Assembly: GCF_900141745.1 (NCBI RefSeq)
Contig: NZ_FSRM01000002.1
Location: forward strand, 434,001 to 498,000
DNA from: Paraburkholderia phenazinium
GTDB lineage: Bacteria; Pseudomonadota; Gammaproteobacteria; Burkholderiales; Burkholderiaceae
Direction: 5' to 3'
DNA length: 64,000 bases
This document shows, in pieces, positions 36,381 to 45,712 of this stretch. Made by a program: the position numbers and the translations under genes. The stretch's first letter is position 1. The number at the start of each line of letters is the position of its first letter. The notes under the pieces were generated by a model that did no database searches, was not told the DNA's origin, and was given only the letters and a program-made list of their open reading frames with translations.

Positions 36381-38597
36381 ATGTCGCATGTATTACCCGA
36401 CCGGCTGTTGCCGGGCTCGCCCTATCCACTAGGGGCGAGCTGGGACGGCCTCGGTGTCAACTTCGCGGTGTTTTCGGCCAATGCCCAGCAGATCGAGCTG
36501 TGCCTGTTCGATCCGACCGGCCGCAAGGAAATCAGGCGCTTCACGCTGCCCGAGTGCACGGACGAGGTCTGGCACGGCTATCTGCCGAACGCGCATCCCG
36601 GCACCGCCTACGGCTTTCGCGCGCATGGCCCCTATCAGCCGCAGAACGGACACCGTTTTAACCCGCACAAGCTGCTGCTCGACCCCTACGCGCGCAAGCT
36701 GGTCGGACAGTTCCGCTGGTCCGATGCGCTGTTCAGCTATCGCGTGCATTCGAACCGGCTCGATCTTTCGATCGACCGGCGCGACTCGGCGCCGGGCATG
36801 CCGAAGTGCGTGGTCATCGACGAAGCGTTCGACTGGTCGCACGACGCACGGCCGAACGTGCCGTGGGGCGAGACCGTCATCTACGAAACGCATGTGCGTG
36901 GTGCCTCGATGCTGCGGCCCGATCTGCGCACGCATGAGCGCGGCACATTCGCGGCACTGTCCTCGCCGGAATTCATCGACCATCTGCAAAAGCTCGGTGT
37001 GACTGCTGTCGAACTGCTGCCCGTGCATGCGTTCCTGAACGACCGCTTTCTGGTGGAGCGCGGGTTGCGCAACTACTGGGGTTACAACACCGCGTCGTTT
37101 TTTGCACCGGAGCCGTCGTATCTGAGCACGCACCGGCTCGACGAAATGCGCATTGCCGTGCGGCAGTTGCATGCCGCGGGCATCGAAGTGATCCTCGATG
37201 TGGTCTACAACCACACCTGCGAAGGCGGCGAGATGGGCCCGACGGTCTCGTGGCGCGGGCTCGACAACGCCAGCTACTACCGCCTCGTGCCCGGCGACGA
37301 GCGTCACCATATCAACGATACCGGCTGCGGCAACACACTGAACCTGCCGCATCCGCGCGTTCTGCAGATGGTGATGGATTCGCTGCGCTACTGGTCGACG
37401 AAATTCAACATCGACGGCTTCCGTTTCGATCTCGGCGTGACGTTAGGCCGCGAGCACTCGGGCTTCGATCCGGGCTCGGGCTTTTTCGACGCGCTGCGCC
37501 AGGATCCCATCCTGTCGCAACGCAAGCTGATTTCCGAGCCGTGGGACATCGGCCCCGGCGGCTATCAACTCGGCAATCATCCGCCGGGCTTCGCCGAATG
37601 GAACGACCGCTTCCGCGATACCGTGCGCCGTTTCTGGCGCGGCGACGCAGGGCTGCGGCCCGATCTTGCGGCGCGCCTGACTGGTTCCGCGGATCTGTTT
37701 AACCGCCGCTTCAGAAAGCCGTGGGCGTCGGTAAATTTCGTCGCATCGCACGATGGCTTTACGCTCGCCGACATGACTGCGTACGAGCAAAAGCATAACG
37801 AAGCCAACAACGAAAATAACAACGACGGGCATAACGAGAACTGCAGTTCCAACTGGGGCGTGGAAGGTCCCACGGAAGATCCCGCGATTCTGGAAACTCG
37901 CGCGCGCGTGGCGCGCTCGCTAGTGGCGACGCTGTTCATGGCGCTCGGCACGCCGATGCTACTGGCCGGCGACGAAGCCTGCCGCACGCAGAACGGCAAC
38001 AACAATGCCTACTGCCAGGACAACGAATTATCATGGATCGACTGGGAGCGCGCGGGCTCGGAAGAAGGTCGCAGGATGACCGAGTTTGTGGCTCGCGTGA
38101 TTGGCTTGCGCAAGCAACATCCGCTGCTGCGCGAGACGCGTTTTCTGTTCGGCGACCGCGAAGTGCTGCCCGGCCTCTACGACATTGGCTGGTTCGACGA
38201 GCGCGGCGATCCCTTGACCATCGAGGCCTGGCAAGACCCTGAAGGACGCGCGCTGACGTTGCGCCGCGCCGGTCCCGGAATCAATGGCGAAACCGAAGTA
38301 TTGTTGATGATGCTCAATGCGTCGGGCGACACGTTGCGTTTTTCGCCGCCCCCGCCGCACCTGGAATGGCGCATGCTGCTAGATACCGCGAACCCCGATT
38401 CGCCAACTCATCCGCTGGCCATGCCAGAGGTCGAAGTGGCGGCACACGGCCTCGTCATCCTGGCCGCGCAAGCGGTAGGAGATGCGGATTGGCAGGCCGG
38501 CTGGAAAGCGGGTCCGCAACACGGCCAGCGGCTATTGACGGCGTTGCCGCCTGATCCGGGCACGCAGTCGCCCACCGACGGCGAATCGCACACGTAA
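36381..38597 (+). CDS. glgX: Glycogen debranching enzyme GlgX
   Basis: 738 residues, normal for GlgX. An N-terminal CBM48 module (PLGASWDGLGVNFAVFSANAQQIELCLFD) precedes the GH13 barrel with NIDGFRFDLGVTLGRE (Asp), LISEPWDIGPGGYQLG (Glu) and FVASHDGFTLADM (Asp). The asparagine-rich stretch ANNENNNDGHNEN after the third catalytic residue is typical. GlgX cuts alpha-1,6 linkages of short branches left by glucan phosphorylase. It begins 95 bases after glgB, the longest gap inside the cluster, preceded by a GGACGGGAA ribosome-binding region; an internal promoter there is possible. Confidence 0.96.
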   Translation: MSHVLPDRLLPGSPYPLGASWDGLGVNFAVFSANAQQIELCLFDPTGRKEIRRFTLPECTDEVWHGYLPNAHPGTAYGFRAHGPYQPQNGHRFNPHKLLLDPYARKLVGQFRWSDALFSYRVHSNRLDLSIDRRDSAPGMPKCVVIDEAFDWSHDARPNVPWGETVIYETHVRGASMLRPDLRTHERGTFAALSSPEFIDHLQKLGVTAVELLPVHAFLNDRFLVERGLRNYWGYNTASFFAPEPSYLSTHRLDEMRIAVRQLHAAGIEVILDVVYNHTCEGGEMGPTVSWRGLDNASYYRLVPGDERHHINDTGCGNTLNLPHPRVLQMVMDSLRYWSTKFNIDGFRFDLGVTLGREHSGFDPGSGFFDALRQDPILSQRKLISEPWDIGPGGYQLGNHPPGFAEWNDRFRDTVRRFWRGDAGLRPDLAARLTGSADLFNRRFRKPWASVNFVASHDGFTLADMTAYEQKHNEANNENNNDGHNENCSSNWGVEGPTEDPAILETRARVARSLVATLFMALGTPMLLAGDEACRTQNGNNNAYCQDNELSWIDWERAGSEEGRRMTEFVARVIGLRKQHPLLRETRFLFGDREVLPGLYDIGWFDERGDPLTIEAWQDPEGRALTLRRAGPGINGETEVLLMMLNASGDTLRFSPPPPHLEWRMLLDTANPDSPTHPLAMPEVEVAAHGLVILAAQAVGDADWQAGWKAGPQHGQRLLTALPPDPGTQSPTDGESHT

Positions 38598-38645
38598 TGT
38601 TGTGCGGACCCGAGGTGGCGGAGCAAAACCGAATGGTGATGAATC

Positions 38646-40559
38646 ATGTCCGAAAGTCCGATTGATCCTCATGCGCGTCATCATGCGCATTGCCTGCCGT
38701 TCGGCGCGCAGTTGCTCGGCGCAGCGAGCGCCAGGCCGCGCACGCGCTTTCGCTTCTGGGCGCCGTCGTGCAAGGCGGTACAGGTAGAGATCGAAGGCCC
38801 GGCTGCTGCTGCCGGCACGTACGAAATGACGTCGACCGGTAACGGCTGGTTCGAAACTGAGGTCGATTGCGGCGTGGGCACCTTGTACCGCTACCGGCTC
38901 GACGGTGAACTGGCCGTGCCCGATCCTGCTTCGCGCTTCCAGCCGCAGGACGTGCATGGTCCGAGCGAAGTGATCGATCCGCGCGCCTACACATGGCAGC
39001 ACGCGCATTGGCATGGCCGGCCGTGGGAAGAGACCGTCTTGTACGAATTGCATGTCGGCACGCTCGGCGGCTATGCCGGCGTGATGGAACGTCTGCCCGC
39101 GATTGCCGAACTGGGCGTGACGGCCATTGAGTTAATGCCGCTAAACGACTTTCCAGGCGAGCGAAACTGGGGCTACGACGGCGTGCTGCCTTACGCTCCT
39201 GATTCGGCCTATGGCCGCCCCGACGAGTTGAAAGCGCTGATCGACGCGGCCCACGGTCTCGGTCTTAACGTGTTCCTCGACGTCGTCTACAACCACTTCG
39301 GCCCCGACGGTAACTATCTGCACCAGTATGCCAAGCCGTTCTTTCGCGAAGGCACGCATACGCCCTGGGGACCGGCGATCGATTTCAATCGCACGGAAGT
39401 CAGCGATTTCTTCTGCGATAACGCGCTCTACTGGATCAACGAGTATCGCTTCGATGGCCTGCGCTTCGACGCCGTGCACGCCATCGACAATCACGAATGG
39501 CTGCGCGATCTCTCGGACCATATTCGCGCCAAGGTGAGGCATGGCCGTCATGTGCATCTGGTGCTCGAAAACGAGCACAACTCGGCCAGTCTGCTCGAAA
39601 CGCATTTCGATGCGCAGTGGAACGACGATGCGCACAATACGCTGCACGTTTTGCTGACCGGCGAGACCGAAGGCTATTACCACGCGTTTGCGGATCAGCC
39701 GATCCGCAAACTGGCACGCGTGCTTGGCGAGGGCTTTGTGTACCAGGGCGAGCCTTCACCGATCCACGACGGCAAGCCGCGCGGCGAACCAAGCGGACAC
39801 GTGTCGCCCACTTCGTTCGTGATGTTCCTGCAGAATCATGACCAGATCGGCAACCGTGCCTTTGGCGAGCGTCTGCGCAAGCTCAGCACTCCAGACGCGC
39901 TGCGTGCTGCCACCGCCCTGTTGCTGCTATCCCCGCAGATTCCGCTGCTGTTCATGGACGAGGAATTCGGCTCCGACCAGCCGTTCCTCTTCTTCACCGA
40001 CTACGCGGGTGACCTCGCCGACGCCGTGCGCGAAGGACGGCGCCGCGAGTTCGCGCGCTTCGCTTCCTTTAGCGACGAAAAACGCCGCGCGCAGATTCCC
40101 GACCCCAACGCGCCGCAGACCTTCGCCGCATCGTCGCCGCCCGTGGATAACGCTGCACACCCTAACGCTCAGGAACGACTCGACTGGATGCACTTCTATA
40201 AATCCGCGCTCGCCGTGCGCGCCAAGCTGATTACACCGCGCCTCGAGCATTCAAAGGCACTCGGCGCAAGCGTGCTCACTGCGCAGGACGGCAGCGACAC
40301 CAACGCGCTTGTCGCCCGCTGGCGGCTTGGCGATGGCGAAACGCTTTCCATTGCGCTCAATCTGGGTTCCGACGACGTGAAGCTTTCCGACATACCCCCA
40401 GGCAAGGTGATCTTCGAGACCCCGCCGCGTGCGCGCGATCGTATCGAGGGCCATCAACTGCCGTCGCATACATGCATCGCGTGGATGACTGGCGACGTCT
40501 GCGAATACGCCAACACTCACGATGCGCGCAAGGTGATCGAACGGGAGTGGCACGCATGA
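38646..40559 (+). CDS. treZ: Malto-oligosyltrehalose trehalohydrolase
   Basis: 637 residues. TreZ releases trehalose from malto-oligosyltrehalose made by TreY. Features: N-terminal beta domain (GARLLG-type start QLLGAASARPRTRFRFWAPSCKAVQVEI), GH13 barrel with WGYDGVLPYAPDSAYGRPDELKALIDAAHGLGL, Asp in RFDGLRFDAVHAIDNH, Glu in HLVLENEHNSASLL and Asp in FLQNHDQIGNRAFGERL. The GNRAFGERL and LFMDEEFG segments are characteristic. It overlaps malQ by 4 bases (ATGA). The presence of treY two genes downstream completes the TreY/TreZ route to trehalose. Confidence 0.95.
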   Translation: MSESPIDPHARHHAHCLPFGAQLLGAASARPRTRFRFWAPSCKAVQVEIEGPAAAAGTYEMTSTGNGWFETEVDCGVGTLYRYRLDGELAVPDPASRFQPQDVHGPSEVIDPRAYTWQHAHWHGRPWEETVLYELHVGTLGGYAGVMERLPAIAELGVTAIELMPLNDFPGERNWGYDGVLPYAPDSAYGRPDELKALIDAAHGLGLNVFLDVVYNHFGPDGNYLHQYAKPFFREGTHTPWGPAIDFNRTEVSDFFCDNALYWINEYRFDGLRFDAVHAIDNHEWLRDLSDHIRAKVRHGRHVHLVLENEHNSASLLETHFDAQWNDDAHNTLHVLLTGETEGYYHAFADQPIRKLARVLGEGFVYQGEPSPIHDGKPRGEPSGHVSPTSFVMFLQNHDQIGNRAFGERLRKLSTPDALRAATALLLLSPQIPLLFMDEEFGSDQPFLFFTDYAGDLADAVREGRRREFARFASFSDEKRRAQIPDPNAPQTFAASSPPVDNAAHPNAQERLDWMHFYKSALAVRAKLITPRLEHSKALGASVLTAQDGSDTNALVARWRLGDGETLSIALNLGSDDVKLSDIPPGKVIFETPPRARDRIEGHQLPSHTCIAWMTGDVCEYANTHDARKVIEREWHA

Positions 40560-42790
40560 GCCCCGCTCGTCGCCCTGCCGGTTCGATCGACAGCCTCGCC
40601 GCGCGTGCGGGCTTCGAAGTCGAATGGCAAAACGCACATCACGTTACGCAGCGCGTGCCCGAAAGCACGCTCTCCGTGCTGCTCGACCGCATGGGTCTGC
40701 CGTGCGGCAACGCGACCCAGACGCGCCAGAGCACCGCGGCGCTCGAAGCAGAACTGTCCGGCCGCAAGCTGCCGCCGCTGATGACCGCCGAATGCGAGCG
40801 CGGCATCGCGCTGCCGCTGGCCGCGATCAAATCCGGCAGCCACTATCGGATCGAACTCGAAAGCGGTTCGCAGATCGATGGCCGCTTCACGGCGCCAAAA
40901 GGCGAAGCGGCGCTGCTGTCACCGATCGATGAACCCGGCTATCACACGCTCATCATCAACGATCACCGCGTCACGCTCGCGGTTGCGCCAGCACGCTGCT
41001 ATACGGTGGCGGATGCATGGCAGGCGTCGCGGAACGAGCCGATGCGGCCGTTGTGGGGCGTGGCTGCACAACTCTACGGCTTGCGCCGCACCGGCGACGG
41101 CGGTATTGGCGACTATTCCGCACTCTCGCGTCTTGCTGTCGAAAGTGCGAAGCGCGGCGCCCACGCGCTCGCCGTCAGCCCCACGCATGCGATGTTCAGC
41201 GCCGAGCCGGAGCGCTTCAGTCCGTATTCGCCGTCGTCACGCTTGTGGCTCAACGTCACGCATATCGATGTCGAGGCTGTGTTCGGCGCGCAAGCGGCAC
41301 GCGGTGCGATTGAAGCAGCCCAAGCCGGCGATACGTGGACGCAATTGGAAAGGCTGAACCTGATCGACTGGCCGAAGGCGGTCCGACTGAAGCTGAAGGT
41401 GCTGCGCACATTGTTCGAACAGTTCTGCGTGCACGATCGCGCTCAAGACGCGCCGCTTGCGCTCGAATTCAACGCGTTCTGCGTGCACGGCGGCCGCTCG
41501 CTGGAAGATCACGCGCGCTTCGAAGCGTTGCAGGCGGTACAGCTTGCCCAAGCCGAGCCCAACGGACACTGGCGTAATTGGCCCGAAGCGTTGCGCAATC
41601 CGCGCAGCGCGGAAGTCGAAGCGTTTGCCAACGCGAACCGGCACGAGGTGGAGTTTTATCTGTTCCTGCAATGGCTCGCCGCCAAGGGACTCTCGCAAGC
41701 CCAGCTCGCGGCCCGCGATGCGGGAATGGCGGTCGGCCTGATCGCGGACCTCGCCGTCGGCTGCGACAGCGCGGGCAGCCATGCGTGGTCGTATCGCGAC
41801 GACATGCTGCAAGGCGTGTCGGTCGGTGCACCGCCGGATCTGTTCAACCAGGCCGGTCAGGCGTGGGGGCTTACCACGTTCTCGCCGCGTGCCATGCGCA
41901 CCCAGGGATTTTCGGCGTTCATCGACATGCTGCGCGCCGCGTTTGCGCATGCGGGCGGCGTGCGCATCGACCACATTCTCGGACTGCGCCGGCTGTGGCT
42001 CGTGCCCGATGGCGAAAGCGCCGCTAACGGCGCGTATCTGCGCTATCCACTCGAAGACATGCTGCGGCTAATCGCGCTCGAATCGTGGCGCCATCGCTCG
42101 ATCGTGATTGGCGAAGATCTCGGCACAGTACCGCCGGGCTTCCGCGAGCGGCTCGACGAGCATGGCATTGAGGGCATTCGCGTGCTGTGGTTCGAAGGCA
42201 GCGAATCGGGCAAAGGCTTCAAACCGCCGAATCGTTGGGATCGCAATGCAGTGGGCACGACCACCACCCACGACCTGCCGACCGTCACCGGATGGTGGCG
42301 CGGCGCCGACATCACCTGGCGCAACCGCATCGGCCAGACCATGCCGCGCGCCGATGGCCGCGACCCTGTCGAAGTGGCGCAAGCCGAGCGTGCCGAGGAT
42401 CGCGCTTTACTGTGGGATGCGTTCCAGCAAGCAGGCGTCGCCGCGAAGGATGTGCCCGCGCCGCCGCCCGAAAGCGCACCTGTGGATGAAGCGCTTGCCT
42501 TCGTCGCCGCTACGCCGTCACCGCTCGTCACGTATCCGCTCGAGGATCTGCTCGCGCTCGAAGATCAACCGAACCTGCCGGGCTCGATCGACGAGCATCC
42601 GAACTGGCGCCGGCGTCTCGTGCTGCCGATCGATGAGCTGTTCGACGAGCCGGCCTTCAGCGACCGGCTGCTGGCGGTCGACCGGGCGCGCAGCACCGCT
42701 GCTTCGGCTGCCACCCCGGCTTCGGCTTCGGCCTCTGCCACTTCAGCTTCCCATTCCACCACCGCTTCTTCGGGGCCCGACACACCATGA
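40556..42790 (+). CDS. malQ: 4-alpha-glucanotransferase (amylomaltase)
   Basis: 744 residues from the ATG at 40556. MalQ transfers glucan segments between malto-oligosaccharides. The GH77 catalytic residues are in GGVRIDHILGLRRLWLVP (Asp), SIVIGEDLGTVPPGFRERL (Glu) and TTTHDLPTVTGWWRGAD (Asp). The N-terminal 140 residues form the accessory domain usual in proteobacterial MalQ. The final 35 residues are a low-complexity Ala/Ser/Thr tail encoded by repeated GCTTCGGC units, probably disordered. The stop overlaps the treY start by 4 bases. It probably prepares chains of suitable length for TreY and GlgB. Confidence 0.95.
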   Translation: MSPARRPAGSIDSLAARAGFEVEWQNAHHVTQRVPESTLSVLLDRMGLPCGNATQTRQSTAALEAELSGRKLPPLMTAECERGIALPLAAIKSGSHYRIELESGSQIDGRFTAPKGEAALLSPIDEPGYHTLIINDHRVTLAVAPARCYTVADAWQASRNEPMRPLWGVAAQLYGLRRTGDGGIGDYSALSRLAVESAKRGAHALAVSPTHAMFSAEPERFSPYSPSSRLWLNVTHIDVEAVFGAQAARGAIEAAQAGDTWTQLERLNLIDWPKAVRLKLKVLRTLFEQFCVHDRAQDAPLALEFNAFCVHGGRSLEDHARFEALQAVQLAQAEPNGHWRNWPEALRNPRSAEVEAFANANRHEVEFYLFLQWLAAKGLSQAQLAARDAGMAVGLIADLAVGCDSAGSHAWSYRDDMLQGVSVGAPPDLFNQAGQAWGLTTFSPRAMRTQGFSAFIDMLRAAFAHAGGVRIDHILGLRRLWLVPDGESAANGAYLRYPLEDMLRLIALESWRHRSIVIGEDLGTVPPGFRERLDEHGIEGIRVLWFEGSESGKGFKPPNRWDRNAVGTTTTHDLPTVTGWWRGADITWRNRIGQTMPRADGRDPVEVAQAERAEDRALLWDAFQQAGVAAKDVPAPPPESAPVDEALAFVAATPSPLVTYPLEDLLALEDQPNLPGSIDEHPNWRRRLVLPIDELFDEPAFSDRLLAVDRARSTAASAATPASASASATSASHSTTASSGPDTP

Positions 42791-45633
42791 CAGTCCCGCG
42801 TTCCACACTCCGGCTTCAGTTCCACAAGGACTTCACGTTCGATGATGCGCTCGCACGCGTCGAATACTTCGCTGCGCTCGGCGTCAGCCATCTGTACGCG
42901 TCGCCGATCACGACAGCCGAGCCGGGTTCGATGCACGGCTACGACACGGTCGACTACACCCAGGTGAGCGCCGAATGCGGCGGCGAAGCGGGCCTCAAAC
43001 GGCTCGTCGACAAACTGCGCGAACGCGGCATGGGACTGATTATCGATGTGGTTCCGAACCATATGGGTGTGGGCGGATCGAGCAACGCATGGTGGCTCGA
43101 TATTCTCGAGTGGGGGCGTCATAGCGCCCACGCGCGACATTTCGACATCGACTGGCATTCGCCCGATCCGGCATTGCGCGGCAAGGTGCTGATGCCGTGT
43201 CTCGGCGCGCCGTACGGCGACGAACTAGCGGCCGGCCGGATCGAACTGCATTTCGCCGCCGCTACAGGACGCTTCTACGTAAACTATGGACCTCACGTGG
43301 GACCGATCTGCCCGATCGACTATGCGTCGATTCTGCAAAGCGCCGAACGCGCCGATCTGGGTGCACTCGCCGAACGCTTTCAGGGCTTGACCACGCAGCC
43401 CGCAGACCAGCCCCGCGCCGCCGAAGCGTGCGAGTTGCTACGCGAATTCGTCGCGCAAAACGGTACGGAAGCGATCGACGCGGCGCTGGCAAACTATGCG
43501 CCCGGCGAGGCGGTCACACGCGATCGGCTGCATCGTCTGCTGGAACGGCAGCACTTCCGGCTCGCGTGGTGGCGCACCGCGTCGGACGAAGTGAACTGGC
43601 GGCGTTTCTTCGACATCAGCACGCTGGCAGGCGTGCGCGTCGAGCGGCCCGAGGTGTTCGACGCAGTGCACGCGCTGCCGTTTCGCCTCTACGCGGAAGG
43701 CGTGATCGACGGCGTGCGGATCGACCACGTGGACGGCCTCGCCGAGCCGCGTGAGTACTGCCAGCGGCTGCGGCAGCGGCTCAACGAATTGCGCGAAGGC
43801 GAACCGTATATCGTGGTCGAGAAAATCCTCGCGCGCGGCGAGCCGTTGCGCGACGACTGGCCCGTCCACGGCACAACCGGCTACGACTTTATGACCGACG
43901 TCGGCGCGCTTTTGCACGATCCGGCCGGCGCCGAACCGCTCGCTACGACATGGGCCGAGCTGAGCGGAAGGAGTGCGAATTTCGCCGATGAAGCGATGAT
44001 GGCGCGACGCAAGATTCTCGCGGAGAACCTTTCGGCAGAACTGGACCGCGCAGCGCGGGCGTTGCACCGGATCGCGCGCGATTCGCTTGGTACGCGCGAC
44101 TTTACGTTCACTGCATTGCGCCGCGTGCTGACCGAGCTCGTGGTGCACTTCCCCGTGTATCGTGTGTATCCGCAGAATGGTCTGCGTACCGAAGCCGACA
44201 ACGTCTATTACAACCAGGCGCTGGCTGGCGCGAAACAGACGCTCTCGCCTGCCGATCACGCCACATTGGAACAGGTCGACGCCTGGTTAGGCGGCAGCGC
44301 AGCTGAAGACGCCGCGCCGGTTCGTTCGACCGCCAACGCTCAGCCGGGTTTGAACAACGCGCCGCTCAGCCACTCGGGATCGTCGCGACGCACTGCGCAG
44401 ACGTTATTTTCGCAACTGACTGCGCCTGTGGCCGCAAAAGCGGTCGAGGATACGGCGTGCTATCGCTATGGGCGCCTGTTGTCGCGCAATGAGGTGGGTT
44501 CAGACCCGGCTGAGTTCGCCATTTCGGTCGATCAGTTTCATACATCGAACCTCGAACGCGCGCAACGTTTCCCGCATGCGATGCTTGCTACCGCTACGCA
44601 CGATCACAAACGCGGCGAGGACGTGCGCGCCCGTCTTGCGGTGCTCAGCGAGATCGCCCACGACTGTTGCGCAACGCTGCGCGCATGGTCGACGCTAAAC
44701 GCGCCACAGCGCCGCGCGCCCGACGGCAGCGTGGGCACCATGGACCACGACTGGGCGCCCGGTCCAGCAGCCGAGGCGATGCTGTATCAAACGCTGGTGG
44801 GCTGCTGGCCGCCCAATCTTTCGCCCGACGACGAAACCGGCGTGAAGGCCTTGGCTGAACGGGTCGCGCAATGGCAGTTGAAGGCACTGCGCGAAGCGAA
44901 ACTGCGCACGTCCTGGCTTGCGCCTGACGAAGCGTATGAGAACGCGTGCCGCGATTTCCTGTTCGACATCCTCGCACCGCAACGACGCGACGGCTTCCTG
45001 AGCGAGCTCTCCGGATTGGTGGCACGCATTAGCCAGGCCGGTGCAATCAATAGCCTGCAACAGACCGTGCTCCGGCTCACGTCACCAGGCGTCCCGGATC
45101 TGTATCAAGGCACCGAGCTGTGGGATTTCAGCCTCGTCGATCCCGACAATCGGCGTCCCGTAGATTTCGCACAGCGCCAAGCGTGGCTCGTTGAGACGCC
45201 GCCGTCGGAGTTTTTGCCGGACTGGCGCAGCGGACGCGTCAAGCTGGGTGTCATACAGCGCTTGCTGTCGTTGCGCGCGCATCTGCCCTCGTTACTGAGC
45301 GACGGCGCGTATCTGCCGCTGACGGTCACGGGCAAGCACGCGGCACACGTGGTCGCGTTTGCGCGCAGGCATAACAACGCCTGGGCCGTGATCATCGTCA
45401 CGCATCTCGCTGCGGGTCTGCTCGACGCAGATAGCGATTTACCGCTCGTCGATGCGGCACAGTGGGACGATACTGCGGTCGCGATGCCGGATGAGTTAAC
45501 ATCACGTGCGCTGTTCGACTGGATGAGCACCGCCGCGCCCAAAGTCGAGGACAATGGCGTGCTCTATCTGCGCGACGCACTGGCGACGATGCCGGTAGCC
45601 GTGCTGGTAGAGGACGGGGTGCCGCGAGCTTAG
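42787..45633 (+). CDS. treY: Maltooligosyl trehalose synthase
   Basis: 948 residues, longer than the roughly 720-780 of well-studied enzymes. TreY converts the reducing end of malto-oligosaccharides to a trehalose linkage. It begins TVPRSTLRLQFHKDFTFDDALARVEYFAALGVSHLYASPI, the family opening. Catalytic residues are in DGVRIDHVDGLAEPREY (Asp), YIVVEKILARGEPL (Glu) and ATATHDHKRGEDVRARL (Asp). Part of the extra length is a low-complexity insertion (about residues 500-545, rich in Ala, Ser, Asn and Pro) before RYGRLLSRNEVGSDP. It is the last gene of the seven-gene glucan/trehalose cluster and its start overlaps malQ by 4 bases. Confidence 0.95.
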   Translation: MTVPRSTLRLQFHKDFTFDDALARVEYFAALGVSHLYASPITTAEPGSMHGYDTVDYTQVSAECGGEAGLKRLVDKLRERGMGLIIDVVPNHMGVGGSSNAWWLDILEWGRHSAHARHFDIDWHSPDPALRGKVLMPCLGAPYGDELAAGRIELHFAAATGRFYVNYGPHVGPICPIDYASILQSAERADLGALAERFQGLTTQPADQPRAAEACELLREFVAQNGTEAIDAALANYAPGEAVTRDRLHRLLERQHFRLAWWRTASDEVNWRRFFDISTLAGVRVERPEVFDAVHALPFRLYAEGVIDGVRIDHVDGLAEPREYCQRLRQRLNELREGEPYIVVEKILARGEPLRDDWPVHGTTGYDFMTDVGALLHDPAGAEPLATTWAELSGRSANFADEAMMARRKILAENLSAELDRAARALHRIARDSLGTRDFTFTALRRVLTELVVHFPVYRVYPQNGLRTEADNVYYNQALAGAKQTLSPADHATLEQVDAWLGGSAAEDAAPVRSTANAQPGLNNAPLSHSGSSRRTAQTLFSQLTAPVAAKAVEDTACYRYGRLLSRNEVGSDPAEFAISVDQFHTSNLERAQRFPHAMLATATHDHKRGEDVRARLAVLSEIAHDCCATLRAWSTLNAPQRRAPDGSVGTMDHDWAPGPAAEAMLYQTLVGCWPPNLSPDDETGVKALAERVAQWQLKALREAKLRTSWLAPDEAYENACRDFLFDILAPQRRDGFLSELSGLVARISQAGAINSLQQTVLRLTSPGVPDLYQGTELWDFSLVDPDNRRPVDFAQRQAWLVETPPSEFLPDWRSGRVKLGVIQRLLSLRAHLPSLLSDGAYLPLTVTGKHAAHVVAFARRHNNAWAVIIVTHLAAGLLDADSDLPLVDAAQWDDTAVAMPDELTSRALFDWMSTAAPKVEDNGVLYLRDALATMPVAVLVEDGVPRA

Positions 45634-45712
45634 TGTTTTTGCACGCCAGAGCCAACTGATGCTCATCGGCGAGTCTAACGGCCACCTTGCAACCTTGACT
45701 GCGAGAAAGCCT

